Assembly: GCA_910586965.1 (NCBI GenBank)
Contig: CAJUMF010000001.1
Coordinates: 1-64,000 of the forward strand
DNA from: an uncultured Dorea sp.
GTDB lineage: Bacteria > Bacillota > Clostridia > Lachnospirales > Lachnospiraceae
Reading direction: 5' to 3'
DNA: 64,000 nt
Program-made: the position numbers and the translations under genes
The notes under the pieces: generated by a model
Database searches by the model: none
The model's input: only the letters and a program-made list of their open reading frames with translations
Told to the model about the DNA's origin: nothing
Part shown: in pieces, positions 42,147 through 50,499 of the stretch
Layout of the letters: each line of letters starts with the position of its first letter
How positions within the stretch are numbered: position 1 is the first letter of the stretch

Positions 42147-43448
42147 ATGAAAATGAGAATACTTCATTTAGACAGAGATACAAGACAAAATCTTCTGGAT
42201 GAACTGCTGAAAAGAAGCCCTAACCATTACGGGCAGTATGAGCAGAGTGTAAGTGAGATACTTAATGATGTAAAGCTTCGGAAAGACGCGGCGGTTTTTG
42301 AATATACCAAGAGGTTTGACGGGGCCGGGATCAACGCCTCAAATATCCGCGTGACAAAGGAAGAGATTGAAGAAAGCTACCGCCTGACGGATGACTCCCT
42401 GGTGCAAGTGATCCGCAAGGCATTACATAATATACGCACCTTTCATGAAAAGCAGAGACAGACAAGCTGGTTTGACAGTCGGCCGGACGGGACGATCCTG
42501 GGGCAGAAAGTGATGCCTTTGCACAGAGTGGGGGTGTATGTCCCGGGAGGAAAGGCTGCCTACCCGTCGTCTGTCCTCATGAATATTCTGCCTGCCAAGG
42601 TGGCGGGTGTAGAAGAGATTGTCATGGTAACTCCGCCGGGAAAGGATGGAAAAGTGTCACCGACGACTCTTGTGGCAGCCCATGAAGCGGGGGCGGATGT
42701 CATCTATAAAGTTGGCGGCGCACAGGCGATCGGTGCTCTAGCTTACGGGACGGAGAGTATCCCTAAAGTGGATAAGATTGTAGGGCCGGGCAATATCTAT
42801 GTGGCTTTGGCTAAAAAAATGGTGTATGGACATGTAAGTATTGATGCTATTGCAGGTCCCAGTGAGATATTGGTCATTGCGGATGAGACGGTCAATCCCC
42901 GTTATGTGGCGGCAGATCTGTTGTCTCAGGCGGAGCATGATGAGCTTGCTTCTGCGATACTGGTGACGACCAGCAGGGAGCTTGCAGAGGACGTGTCAAA
43001 GGAGACAGACAAGTTCGCGAAAGAACTTCCGCGTGCCGAGATCATCAAAAAGTCATTGGATAATTATGGGTATATCCTGGTGGCAGACACGATGGAGGAA
43101 GCGATTGATACGGCAAATGAGATCGCGTCAGAGCATCTTGAGATTCAGACGAAGAACCCTTACGATGTCATGACAAAGATCCGAAATGCCGGGGCGATCT
43201 TTATCGGAGAATATTCCAGTGAGCCTCTGGGCGATTATTTTGCGGGACCGAACCACGTTCTTCCCACCAATGGTACAGCAAAATTCTTCTCTCCTCTTTC
43301 TGTGGATGATTTTATTAAGAAATCAAGTGTGGTCGCCTATTCCAGGGAGGCACTTGAGGCGATCCATAAGGATATTGAATATTTTGCGGAGGCTGAGCAT
43401 CTGACTGCCCATGCTAATTCGATCAAAGTAAGATTCGAAAAAGATTAA
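42147..43448 (+). CDS. hisD: Histidinol dehydrogenase
   Basis: A 433-residue zinc enzyme for the last two oxidations to histidine. It shows VGVYVPGGKAAYPSSVLMN near residue 127, KVGGAQAIGALAYGTESIP near 195, IAGPSEILVIAD near 240 and the zinc-site DLLSQAEHDELA near 262. AAGGAG precedes; the ATG two codons on (42153) is an equal candidate. It lies between hisG and hisB in the operon. Confidence 0.95.
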   Translation: MKMRILHLDRDTRQNLLDELLKRSPNHYGQYEQSVSEILNDVKLRKDAAVFEYTKRFDGAGINASNIRVTKEEIEESYRLTDDSLVQVIRKALHNIRTFHEKQRQTSWFDSRPDGTILGQKVMPLHRVGVYVPGGKAAYPSSVLMNILPAKVAGVEEIVMVTPPGKDGKVSPTTLVAAHEAGADVIYKVGGAQAIGALAYGTESIPKVDKIVGPGNIYVALAKKMVYGHVSIDAIAGPSEILVIADETVNPRYVAADLLSQAEHDELASAILVTTSRELAEDVSKETDKFAKELPRAEIIKKSLDNYGYILVADTMEEAIDTANEIASEHLEIQTKNPYDVMTKIRNAGAIFIGEYSSEPLGDYFAGPNHVLPTNGTAKFFSPLSVDDFIKKSSVVAYSREALEAIHKDIEYFAEAEHLTAHANSIKVRFEKD

Positions 43449-43462
43449 GGAGGGAAAGGAAT

Positions 43463-44050
43463 ATGAGCCGGATTGCTACATGTAAGAGAGCAACGAAGGA
43501 GACGGACATCTCTGTTACGATAGACCTTGACGGGACAGGCAAGGGTGACATCCATACAGGAATCGGATTTTTTGACCATATGCTTTACGGGTTTGCGAGA
43601 CATGGTCTTTTTGATCTGAAGGTGGATGTGAAAGGAGACTTGGAGGTAGACTGCCATCACACCGTAGAGGATACGGGAATTGTACTGGGAGAGGCGGTCA
43701 GGAAGGCTGTGGGAGAGAAAACAGGAATACGCAGATACGGTCACATGATCCTTCCTATGGATGAGACATTGGCCCTCTGTGCTGTGGATCTGTCCGGAAG
43801 GCCATATCTTAAGTTCCAGGCAGAGTTCGCAAATGATAAGATCGGAGATATGGATACGGAGATGATCCGGGAATTCTTCTATGCCGTATCCTATAGTGCT
43901 ATGATGAATATACATCTTAAGATTCTGGACGGAGAGAACAGCCATCACATGGCAGAGGCCCTGTTTAAGGCATTTGGGAAGTCTCTTGACATGGCGACGA
44001 TGGAAGAGCCGCGTCTTAGCGAGGCGTGGACGACAAAAGGAAGCTTATAA
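43463..44050 (+). CDS. hisB: Imidazoleglycerol-phosphate dehydratase
   Basis: A 195-residue manganese enzyme, the sixth step of the pathway. Metal-binding histidine motifs are seen: GIGFFDHMLYGFARHG near residue 35 and DCHHTVEDTGI near 64, with ENSHHMAEALFKAFG near 160. It is the single-domain form without the phosphatase domain of enteric HisB. AAGGAGGG precedes the gene. Confidence 0.95.
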   Translation: MSRIATCKRATKETDISVTIDLDGTGKGDIHTGIGFFDHMLYGFARHGLFDLKVDVKGDLEVDCHHTVEDTGIVLGEAVRKAVGEKTGIRRYGHMILPMDETLALCAVDLSGRPYLKFQAEFANDKIGDMDTEMIREFFYAVSYSAMMNIHLKILDGENSHHMAEALFKAFGKSLDMATMEEPRLSEAWTTKGSL

Positions 44051-44065
44051 AGGAGGAAAACAGAT

Positions 44066-45349
44066 ATGAGTTACAAACGTCTGATACCTTGTATCTTTAT
44101 TGCCGACGGAAAGGCTGTCCGTTGGTTTCATGACGATGAAGTGATTTCCGAGGATGTTATAGGGCTGGCCAAATCCTACAGTGATCTGGGGGCGGATGAA
44201 TTGATCATATTTGATCTGTCCGAGACAGATGACGAGCATGAGGCTTCCATTGACCTGATGCGCAGGATGAACCGTGTTATCCGTATTCCCATGATTGCCG
44301 GGGGGAATATAAAGCGCCAGGAGGACGTGAAAAAGATACTGTATGCAGGGGCAAAGCGGGCAATCATTAATTTTTCAAAGTACGACGGTGTAGAGATGAT
44401 GGAGGAAGCAAAGCTTCGCTTCGGAAAAGAGAAGATTGCCGTGTCTCTCAATGACTTTGACGCGTTGTTTAAGCGGCAGCGTATCATACAGGAGTGCTGC
44501 AGCGAGATTGTATTTATGCACAGGCTCGATTTGAACTCAGTGATGAATGTGACGGATATCCCGTCGGTTATCGTGACAGATACGATGGAGGAATCGGAGC
44601 TTTTCAAGATATTGAAATGTCCGGGGATAAAAGGACTTTCCGGAAAGTATATCAGCCGGCCGGAGCTTGATTTTAAATCTTTTAAAGAAAAATGTGGCAT
44701 AGAAGGAATTAAGATCACTTCTTTTGAGAGTATCATGGATTTTTCGGAGTTCAAGCTTAACGGGGACGGTTTGATCCCTGTGGTAGTCCAGCATTATAAA
44801 ACGCAGGAAGTCCTGATGCTGGCTTACATGAATGAGGAGGCCTTTGAACGCACGGTTCGGACCGGAAAGATGACCTATTACAGCAGGAGCCGAAAAGAGC
44901 TTTGGGTAAAGGGAGAGACAAGCGGGCATTTTCAATATGTGAAATCCCTCACCATTGACTGCGACAAAGATACGCTGCTTGCCAAAGTGGACCAGATCGG
45001 GGCGGCATGTCATACGGGGAATCCCACCTGTTTCTATCAGCCTCTTGTAGGGATGAATTATGACGGGAAAAATCCTCTTCAGATCTTTGAGATGGTATAT
45101 GACACGATCGTTGACCGGAGAGAGCATCCGAAAGAAGGCTCTTATACCAATTATCTGTTCGACAAAGGACTCGATAAGATACTGAAAAAGGTGGGTGAGG
45201 AAGCGACGGAGATCGTCATCGCCGCAAAGAATAAAAATCCGGAAGAAGTCAAATACGAGCTGGCAGACTTCCTGTATCATGCTATGGTGCTCATGGTGGA
45301 GAAGGGTGTAAAATGGGAAGATATCATTAAGGAACTGGCAGACCGGTAG
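44066..45349 (+). CDS. hisIE: Three-domain protein: catalytically altered HisF-like domain fused to HisI and HisE
   Basis: A 427-residue fusion. Residues 225-325 are phosphoribosyl-AMP cyclohydrolase ([42 protein letters not shown]) and residues 340-427 phosphoribosyl-ATP pyrophosphatase ([20 protein letters not shown]). Residues 1-220 align with HisF ([33 protein letters not shown]), but catalytic Asp11 of HisF is Phe11 and the Asp130 position reads SLND, Asn129 by direct alignment. The barrel is shorter than HisF. So the N-terminal part is probably not a cyclase; HisF, HisH, HisA and HisC must be elsewhere. It closes the operon. Confidence 0.88.
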   Translation: MSYKRLIPCIFIADGKAVRWFHDDEVISEDVIGLAKSYSDLGADELIIFDLSETDDEHEASIDLMRRMNRVIRIPMIAGGNIKRQEDVKKILYAGAKRAIINFSKYDGVEMMEEAKLRFGKEKIAVSLNDFDALFKRQRIIQECCSEIVFMHRLDLNSVMNVTDIPSVIVTDTMEESELFKILKCPGIKGLSGKYISRPELDFKSFKEKCGIEGIKITSFESIMDFSEFKLNGDGLIPVVVQHYKTQEVLMLAYMNEEAFERTVRTGKMTYYSRSRKELWVKGETSGHFQYVKSLTIDCDKDTLLAKVDQIGAACHTGNPTCFYQPLVGMNYDGKNPLQIFEMVYDTIVDRREHPKEGSYTNYLFDKGLDKILKKVGEEATEIVIAAKNKNPEEVKYELADFLYHAMVLMVEKGVKWEDIIKELADR

Positions 45350-45433
45350 ACGGAAGATATATTTTTACGAGTTCATGCATAAGGTGTATAAGGAAATACA
45401 TAAAATCCATATGCGATGATCGGAGGGGAATAT

Positions 45434-45736
45434 ATGAATGATTCGGAAAAACGCAGGAGAGAGCTTTTAGAGCAGACGAGGCAGCGCTACAGCGACTATT
45501 GGACACCACCGGCGGTGCATCCAAGATACAGCGGCTCCTACAACCGCCTCTACGGAGGAGAAAGGGAAGAAAGTGTCAGCACTTTTGGGGCGAGAGTCTT
45601 TGTGTGTCTTCTGCTTTTTGCTGCCTTTGTCACGATGGATATGAAAAAGCAGGAAGTGTTTCATGTGGACAGTGAACGGATCGTGAAGGAGATCACGACA
45701 GATCTGGATGTGGCTGAGGTGTGGAAGAATCTGTAG
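45434..45736 (+). CDS. Small single-span membrane protein of unknown function
   Basis: A 100-residue protein with a charged N-terminus (NDSEKRRRELLEQTRQRY), one membrane helix (VFVCLLLFAAFVTMDM, about residues 55-70) and a short outside tail. ATG at 45434 follows CGGAGGGGAAT. It precedes the TIGR03960 gene. No family was recognised; it may be a conserved clostridial companion of that gene. Confidence 0.65.
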   Translation: MNDSEKRRRELLEQTRQRYSDYWTPPAVHPRYSGSYNRLYGGEREESVSTFGARVFVCLLLFAAFVTMDMKKQEVFHVDSERIVKEITTDLDVAEVWKNL

Positions 45737-45791
45737 TTATTGGAATCCGCAAAGAAAGATATTTGACTATGCGGAGTTTGAAAGGAAAACT

Positions 45792-47669
45792 ATGAGAAAA
45801 TTAGCCTTAAATGATGAAATATTATTAAAAATAGAAAAACCAGCCCGTTACATAGGTAACGAGGTCAACTCTGTCATAAAGGACAAGTCTGAAGTGGATG
45901 TAAGATTTGCCATGTGTTTTCCCGATGTCTATGAGATTGGCATGTCCCATCTCGGCATCCAGATTCTCTACGACATGTTCAATCAATGGGAGGATGTGTG
46001 GTGCGAACGGGTCTATTCTCCGTGGACGGACTTAGACAAGATCATGCGCGAGGAAAAGATTCCGCTGTTTGCTTTAGAATCCCAGGACGCGGTGAAGGAT
46101 TTTGATTTCCTCGGCATCACGCTGCAGTATGAGATGTGCTACACCAATGTCCTGCAGGTGTTAGACCTTGCCGGGATTCCTCTGAGAGCCTGTGAGCGAG
46201 GTGAAGATGACCCTCTGGTGATCGGCGGAGGTCCTTGCGCCTACAACCCGGAGCCGCTGGCGGAGTTCTTTGACATGTTCTACATCGGGGAGGGAGAGAC
46301 GGTCTATCGGCAGCTCCTTGATCTGTACAAAGAGAATAGAAATCATGGTGGTACTAAACAGAACTACCTTGAGAAAGCAGCGGAAATAGAGGGAATCTAC
46401 ATTCCGGCATTCTATGACGTGGCTTATCATGAGGATGGAACGTTAGCCTCTTTCATTCCCAATAATCCCCATGCGCCGATGACGGTGAAGAAACAGATGG
46501 TTAAGGACCTTACGGAGACATATTATCCCCGGAAACCGGTTGTTCCCTTTATAAAGGTGACCCAGGACCGGGTAGTGCTTGAGATACAGCGGGGATGCAT
46601 CCGCGGGTGCCGGTTCTGCCAGGCGGGGATGCTTTACCGCCCCACGAGAGAGCGGAATGTGGAGAAATTAAAGGAATATGCTTACCAGATGCTAAAAAAC
46701 ACCGGGCATGAGGAGATTTCCTTAAGTTCTTTGAGCTCCAGTGATTACAGCCAGTTGAAGGAGCTGGTGGATTTCCTGATCGAGGAGTTTAAGGGGAGGG
46801 GCATTAACATTTCCCTGCCCTCTCTTCGGATTGACGCATTTTCGCTGGACGTGATGGAGCGGGTGCAGGATGTGAGGAAGAGCAGCTTAACGTTCGCGCC
46901 GGAGGCGGGCTCCCAGCGTATGCGGAACGTGATCAACAAAGGACTTACGGAGGAGGAAATCTTAGAGGGGGCAGGGCAGGCTTTTGCGGGAGGATGGAAT
47001 AAGGTAAAGCTTTATTTCATGCTGGGCCTTCCCACAGAGACGGAAGAAGACATGCGGGCGATTCCGGAGCTTGCGGATAAGGTTGCTAGAAGGTATTACG
47101 AGATTCCGAAAGAAGAGCGAAACGGGAAATGTCAGATTACCGCCAGCACGTCCTTTTTTATCCCGAAACCGTTTACCCCTTTCCAGTGGGCGAGGATGTA
47201 CGGCAATGACGAGTATATCGCCCGGGCGGCAATTGTAAAACATGCTTTTAATGAGCAGCTGAACCGGAAGAGCTTAAAGTACAACTGGCATGACGCGGAG
47301 ATTACGGTCCTAGAGGGCGTCTTTGCCAGAGGAGACCGGCGGGCCGGGAAGGTTCTTTTGGAGGCGTACCGGCTGGGGTGCATCTACGATGCGTGGACGG
47401 AATGCTTTGACTATGGGAAATGGCTTGAGGCATTTGAAAATACAGGCGTTGACATGGCGTTCTACAATGAAAGGGAGCGGAAACCAGACGAGCTTTTCCC
47501 GTGGGATTTTATCGATATTGGCGTGACGAAGGATTTCCTAAAGCGGGAGTGGGAGCGCGCTATGAAAGGCGAAGTGACGCCGAACTGCCGGGAGAAATGT
47601 TCCGGGTGCGGGGCGGCAAAGTTTGGGGGAGGTGTCTGTGTTGAAAGCAAGAAAGAAAAACTTGATTAA
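45792..47669 (+). CDS. TIGR03960 family B12-binding-domain radical SAM protein
   Basis: A 625-residue protein. The N-terminal cobalamin-binding-like region (CFPDVYEIGMSHLGIQILYD) is followed by a radical SAM core with CIRGCRFCQAGM near residue 275 and a C-terminal extension with the cysteines CREKCSGCGAAKFGGG. The partner DUF2344/TIGR03936 gene normally follows at once; here it is displaced by a toxin-antitoxin module. The last codons repeat the sequence at the start of that partner (TGAAAGCAAGAA). Start taken at 45792, where the conserved RKLALNDEILLKIEKPARY begins. Confidence 0.9.
   Translation: MRKLALNDEILLKIEKPARYIGNEVNSVIKDKSEVDVRFAMCFPDVYEIGMSHLGIQILYDMFNQWEDVWCERVYSPWTDLDKIMREEKIPLFALESQDAVKDFDFLGITLQYEMCYTNVLQVLDLAGIPLRACERGEDDPLVIGGGPCAYNPEPLAEFFDMFYIGEGETVYRQLLDLYKENRNHGGTKQNYLEKAAEIEGIYIPAFYDVAYHEDGTLASFIPNNPHAPMTVKKQMVKDLTETYYPRKPVVPFIKVTQDRVVLEIQRGCIRGCRFCQAGMLYRPTRERNVEKLKEYAYQMLKNTGHEEISLSSLSSSDYSQLKELVDFLIEEFKGRGINISLPSLRIDAFSLDVMERVQDVRKSSLTFAPEAGSQRMRNVINKGLTEEEILEGAGQAFAGGWNKVKLYFMLGLPTETEEDMRAIPELADKVARRYYEIPKEERNGKCQITASTSFFIPKPFTPFQWARMYGNDEYIARAAIVKHAFNEQLNRKSLKYNWHDAEITVLEGVFARGDRRAGKVLLEAYRLGCIYDAWTECFDYGKWLEAFENTGVDMAFYNERERKPDELFPWDFIDIGVTKDFLKREWERAMKGEVTPNCREKCSGCGAAKFGGGVCVESKKEKLD
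47642..47653 (+). repeat. 12-bp direct repeat, left flank of the toxin-antitoxin insertion
   Basis: TGAAAGCAAGAA here is repeated at 48379-48390, where it forms the start of the TIGR03936 gene. The similarity goes a little further: TTGAAAGCAAGA and, 12 bases on, ATTAAAT, against ATGAAAGCAAGA-ATTAAAT at the right copy. Confidence 0.7.
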
Positions 47670-47683
47670 ATCATTTTTTGAGG

Positions 47684-47712
47684 TTGACTTTAACGACAAT
47701 AGCATATAATAT
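47684..47712 (+). promoter_or_regulatory. Promoter of the type III toxin-antitoxin module
   Basis: TTGACT (47684-47689) is followed by TATAAT at 47705 (15-bp spacer) or TAATAT at 47707 (17-bp spacer). It lies just before the antitoxin RNA repeats. Confidence 0.75.
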
Positions 47713-47736
47713 AGAGATAGAAGTGAGAACTTCTTT

Positions 47737-47831
47737 TGAGGCGTTTGTCAGAAGTGCCTGGCTTAATAAAAACTGAAGAAATTGTGAGGGGTTCGTCAGA
47801 TGCACCTGTCTAAAAAAAGCTGAAGATATTG
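47737..47831 (+). repeat. Two tandem antitoxin repeats
   Basis: Repeat 1 (47737-47784) and repeat 2 (47785-47831) agree at 38 of 48 aligned positions with one gap. Conserved blocks are TGAGG, GTCAGA, CCTG, CTGAAGA and ATTG. The bases of both proposed pseudoknot stems are unchanged in the two copies. Confidence 0.85.
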
Positions 47832-47837
47832 TTGATT

Positions 47838-47863
47838 AAGGGAACGGTATAGTTCCCTTTTTT
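47838..47863 (+). terminator. Terminator between antitoxin repeats and toxin gene
   Basis: AAGGGAAC pairs with GTTCCCTT over a six-base loop, followed by six Ts. In type III systems such a leaky terminator keeps antitoxin RNA in excess over toxin mRNA. Confidence 0.85.
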
Positions 47864-47882
47864 ACGTTAATGAGGAGAGCTT

Positions 47883-48356
47883 ATGGAGCCAATGTTATGT
47901 TTTGTTAAGGAGTCATATTTTGTGCGACATTCATATTATATCAAAATGCTTGATACGGGAAACACGCGCAAGCAGTCAAGGAGAAGCCACTTGTGCGTGA
48001 TGGTCAGGCAGAATGAGAATAATTTTTATATTCCGTTGAGAAATAATCAGGGAGCAGAAATTAGAAAGTTTGGCAGAATCGGTCATGCGGTGCCGTCTGA
48101 TAAAAGAGGAAATGCCGGATTGGATTACCGGTATGCGCTGATCATCAATGACAGTTCTTACATAGAGCCGCAGATTGAGAAGAAAATCCCCAGGTCGCAA
48201 TATCAAAAGATTAAAATGGATTATGAGATAATACAGGCTGAATTTGCGGTTTATCTGAATGGCTTTATCAAAGCGGCAAAAAAGAAACGTAATGAAAAAG
48301 AACCATTATATAAAGAGTCCAGTCTGATAAATTATTTGAGTGAATTAGGATTGTGA
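47883..48356 (+). CDS. Type III toxin-antitoxin endoribonuclease toxin (ToxN/AbiQ/CptN superfamily)
   Basis: A 157-residue basic protein. Segments matching the ToxN/AbiQ-type fold: YYIKMLDTGNTRKQSRRSHL, the strand NFYIPLRNN near residue 45, GLDYRYALIINDSSYIE near 85 and a C-terminal helix IIQAEFAVYLNGFIKAA. It has GAGGAG before ATG and lies 20 bp after the terminator of the repeat RNA. Promoter, repeats, terminator and toxin follow the type III order, so the family call rests on both protein and locus. It separates two radical-SAM genes that are usually adjacent and is AT-richer than they are. Expected role: phage defence or plasmid/chromosome stabilisation. Confidence 0.8.
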   Translation: MEPMLCFVKESYFVRHSYYIKMLDTGNTRKQSRRSHLCVMVRQNENNFYIPLRNNQGAEIRKFGRIGHAVPSDKRGNAGLDYRYALIINDSSYIEPQIEKKIPRSQYQKIKMDYEIIQAEFAVYLNGFIKAAKKKRNEKEPLYKESSLINYLSELGL

Positions 48357-48377
48357 CAGAATAGTCCGGGAGGTATT

Positions 48378-49139
48378 ATGAAAGCAAGAATTAAATTCCG
48401 AAAATACGGATGTCTTTGTTTTATCGGACATCTGGACGTGATGCGCTATTTCCAGAAGGTGATGCGGCGGGCGCAGATTCCCATCGCATTTACGGGCGGG
48501 TACAGCCCGCACATGATCATGTCTTTTGCCCAGCCGCTGGGGGTGGGCGTTACCAGCGACGGAGAGTATCTCGACATTGAGCTGACAGAGCCGATTCCGT
48601 CCGGGCGCGCCGTCAGGCAGATGAATGAGGTGATGGCGGAGGGAATCGAGATTGTAAGCTTTTCGGAGATACCGGAAGAAAAAAAGTATAGCGGCATGAC
48701 GATAACGGCTGCCGCCGAGTATGAGATTACGCTGCTTGAGTCCGGGAAATGCGCGGACAGGAAAAAAAGGATTCCTGAGAGCCTGGGGAAATCAGCAGAA
48801 GAATTCCTTGCACAGGATGAGATTACGGTGATGAAAAAGACAAAGCGCAGTGAAAAAGAAGTGGATATCAAGCCGATGATCTATGAGATGGAGGTTACGG
48901 ATGAGGCAGTGCGGCTGTTTCTGGCAACAGGCAGCGAGAATAACCTGAAACCGGATCTTGTCATGGAGGAGTTCCTTAAGTTCGCGGGGGAGGAGCCGGA
49001 ACATACGCCTTTCCATGTCCATCGGCTGGATGTGTATGCAAAGAAGGAAGGCGCGGCGGATTCCGGGGGTGCCCATGTGAAGGACGCCGGGCTTGTGACG
49101 CTGGAAAGCCTTGGGAGAGAAATCACGGAAGAAAGATAA
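48378..49139 (+). CDS. TIGR03936 family radical SAM-linked protein (DUF2344)
   Basis: A 253-residue protein opening with ARIKFRKYGCLCFIGHLDVM and AFTGGYSPHMIMSFAQPLGVG, the DUF2344 signature. It is the usual partner of the TIGR03960 radical SAM protein and may act with it on RNA or ribosomal targets; the activity is not known. GGGAGG precedes ATG. Its start codon region is duplicated at the end of the TIGR03960 gene, on the other side of the toxin-antitoxin module. Confidence 0.9.
   Translation: MKARIKFRKYGCLCFIGHLDVMRYFQKVMRRAQIPIAFTGGYSPHMIMSFAQPLGVGVTSDGEYLDIELTEPIPSGRAVRQMNEVMAEGIEIVSFSEIPEEKKYSGMTITAAAEYEITLLESGKCADRKKRIPESLGKSAEEFLAQDEITVMKKTKRSEKEVDIKPMIYEMEVTDEAVRLFLATGSENNLKPDLVMEEFLKFAGEEPEHTPFHVHRLDVYAKKEGAADSGGAHVKDAGLVTLESLGREITEER
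48379..48390 (+). repeat. 12-bp direct repeat, right flank of the toxin-antitoxin insertion
   Basis: TGAAAGCAAGAA, the second copy of 47642-47653, overlaps the start codon and first codons of the TIGR03936 gene. Confidence 0.7.
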
Positions 49140-49155
49140 AACGGGGGAAAGCGCT

Positions 49156-49635
49156 ATGGGTAAGAAAGAGGTTAAGACAAACGCTATGCGGATGCTGGAC
49201 GGGCAGAAGATTGCCTACGAATACGAGACTTATGAGTGCGACGAGTTTGCGGACGGAATCCAGGTGGCGGATATGCTGGGGCTTGAGCACCGCCTGGTGT
49301 ACAAGACGCTTGTGACGGTGGGAAAAAGCGGCAGTTACTATGTGTTTGTAATCCCCATCGAGGAAGAGATAGATTTTAAGAAAGCTGCCCGGGCAGTAGG
49401 GGAGAAGTCGCTGTCCATGCTGCCTTTAAAGGAGCTTACGAAGGTGACAGGCTATGTGAGAGGGGGCTGTACGTCCGTCGGGATGAAAAAAGCCTATCCG
49501 ACGGTCATCGACAGCTCGGCAAAGGAGCTGCCTTATCTGTATGTCAGCGGCGGGAGGCTCGGGATGCAGCTAAGGTTGTCGCCGGAGGATTTAAGGAAAG
49601 CGGCGGGCGCGGAATACGCGGATGTGACGGTGTGA
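49156..49635 (+). CDS. ybaK: Cys-tRNA(Pro)/Cys-tRNA(Cys) deacylase YbaK
   Basis: A 159-residue editing enzyme that removes mischarged cysteine from tRNA(Pro). It shows KTNAMRMLDGQKIAYEYETY, LGLEHRLVYKTLV near residue 40, PIEEEIDFKKAARAVGEKS and GYVRGGCTSVGMKKAYPTVI near 105. ATG at 49156 follows GGGGGAAAGC. The last 36 bases of the gene are repeated twice in tandem directly after the stop codon. Confidence 0.93.
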   Translation: MGKKEVKTNAMRMLDGQKIAYEYETYECDEFADGIQVADMLGLEHRLVYKTLVTVGKSGSYYVFVIPIEEEIDFKKAARAVGEKSLSMLPLKELTKVTGYVRGGCTSVGMKKAYPTVIDSSAKELPYLYVSGGRLGMQLRLSPEDLRKAAGAEYADVTV

Positions 49636-49708
49636 GGCGGCAGACGCGGAATATGCGGATGTGATGATGTAAGGCGGCAGGCGTGGAATATGCGGATGTG
49701 ATGATGCA
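49599..49708 (+). repeat. Three tandem copies of the ybaK 3' end
   Basis: Units 49599-49635, 49636-49672 and 49673-49708 (37, 37 and 36 bp) are near-identical; the first is the real end of ybaK (AGAEYADVTV and stop). The second ends in TAA in the matching phase; the third has lost its stop. This is a tandem duplication of a gene terminus, now decaying. Confidence 0.85.
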
Positions 49709-49763
49709 GGGCAGAAGGTCTGGGAGGAAAAGGCATATAAAAAATGTATGAGGTGGGAAAGAT

Positions 49764-50471
49764 ATGGACAACGGAACAAATTTCCGGGAAACGGAGAATA
49801 AGATACAGAGTCGAGAAATGCAGAACAATGACAATGATATAAAGGAAGAAATGCATATGGATGATATCCGGAAACTGATTGAACAGGCGGAGGCGATCGT
49901 GTTTGACATCGGGAATGTTCTGGTTGCATTTGCATGGGAAGATTATCTGGGTTCTCTTGGCTTTGATAAGGAGACTTATGAGCATGTCGCTGATGCTATG
50001 TTCCGGAATGAGGACTGGGATGTGGGAGATTCGGGACTGGCAACTACGCAGGAGTGGCTTGCTCTGTTTATCGAGAATGATCCGGCTTATGAGGAACAGA
50101 TACGATATACTTTTGAAAATTTTGGCAAGTCGATTGTGCCTTATGGATACACCCGGTCATGGACAATGGGATTGAAACAGCGGGGGAAGAAACTGTACTT
50201 TCTGTCAAATTATTCCGAAGAAATGTTCCGCCAATCCAAGGAACAGCTCGACTTCCTCGGATTTTTTGACGGCGGGGTATTTTCATGGGAAGAAAAATGT
50301 ATGAAACCGGATGATGCGATTTACCGGGTTCTTTTGAAACGATACCGTCTGACGCCTGGGAAATGTGTGTTTTTTGATGACCGGATAGAAAATGTAGAGG
50401 GCGCGCGGAAAGCAGGGATGAAGGCAGTATTATTTCGGGCGGATATTCCGTTGCAGTTATTAAATAGTTAA
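49764..50471 (+). CDS. HAD superfamily hydrolase (subfamily IA, epoxide-hydrolase N-terminal type)
   Basis: A 235-residue protein. Motif I reads FDIGNVLVAFAW, with the Asp-x-Gly-Asn variant common in YihX/sEH-type phosphatases; motif II is FLSNYSEEM, the lysine is in EKCMKPDDAIY and motif III FFDDRIENVEGARKAGM. The first 30 residues are hydrophilic and probably dispensable; an internal ATG at 49854 with AAAGGAAG before it may be the true start. A sugar-phosphate such as alpha-glucose-1-phosphate is a possible substrate. Confidence 0.85.
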   Translation: MDNGTNFRETENKIQSREMQNNDNDIKEEMHMDDIRKLIEQAEAIVFDIGNVLVAFAWEDYLGSLGFDKETYEHVADAMFRNEDWDVGDSGLATTQEWLALFIENDPAYEEQIRYTFENFGKSIVPYGYTRSWTMGLKQRGKKLYFLSNYSEEMFRQSKEQLDFLGFFDGGVFSWEEKCMKPDDAIYRVLLKRYRLTPGKCVFFDDRIENVEGARKAGMKAVLFRADIPLQLLNS

Positions 50472-50499
50472 GAAGATACAGAAGGATGGGAGAACCGTT

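Larger units (their letters stand above)
47719..47863 (+). ncRNA. Putative type III antitoxin RNA (CptI/ToxI-like)
   Basis: The predicted transcript opens with a perfect hairpin AGAAGT-GAGA-ACTTCT (47719-47734), continues with two imperfect tandem repeats of 48 and 47 nt (47737-47784 and 47785-47831) and ends in a terminator before the toxin gene. Each repeat can form an H-type pseudoknot: AGG pairs with CCT, and TCAG in the loop pairs with CTGA downstream, interleaved. These are the standard parts of type III antitoxin RNA, which is cut by its toxin into repeat units that inhibit it. Two repeats of this length recall CptIN systems of gut clostridia. Confidence 0.75.

Noticed and set aside
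47737..47831. Tandem repeats as a CRISPR array
   Set aside because: Only two units, directly abutting, with no spacers and no cas genes. A promoter and terminator around them and a toxin gene after them fit type III antitoxin RNA better.
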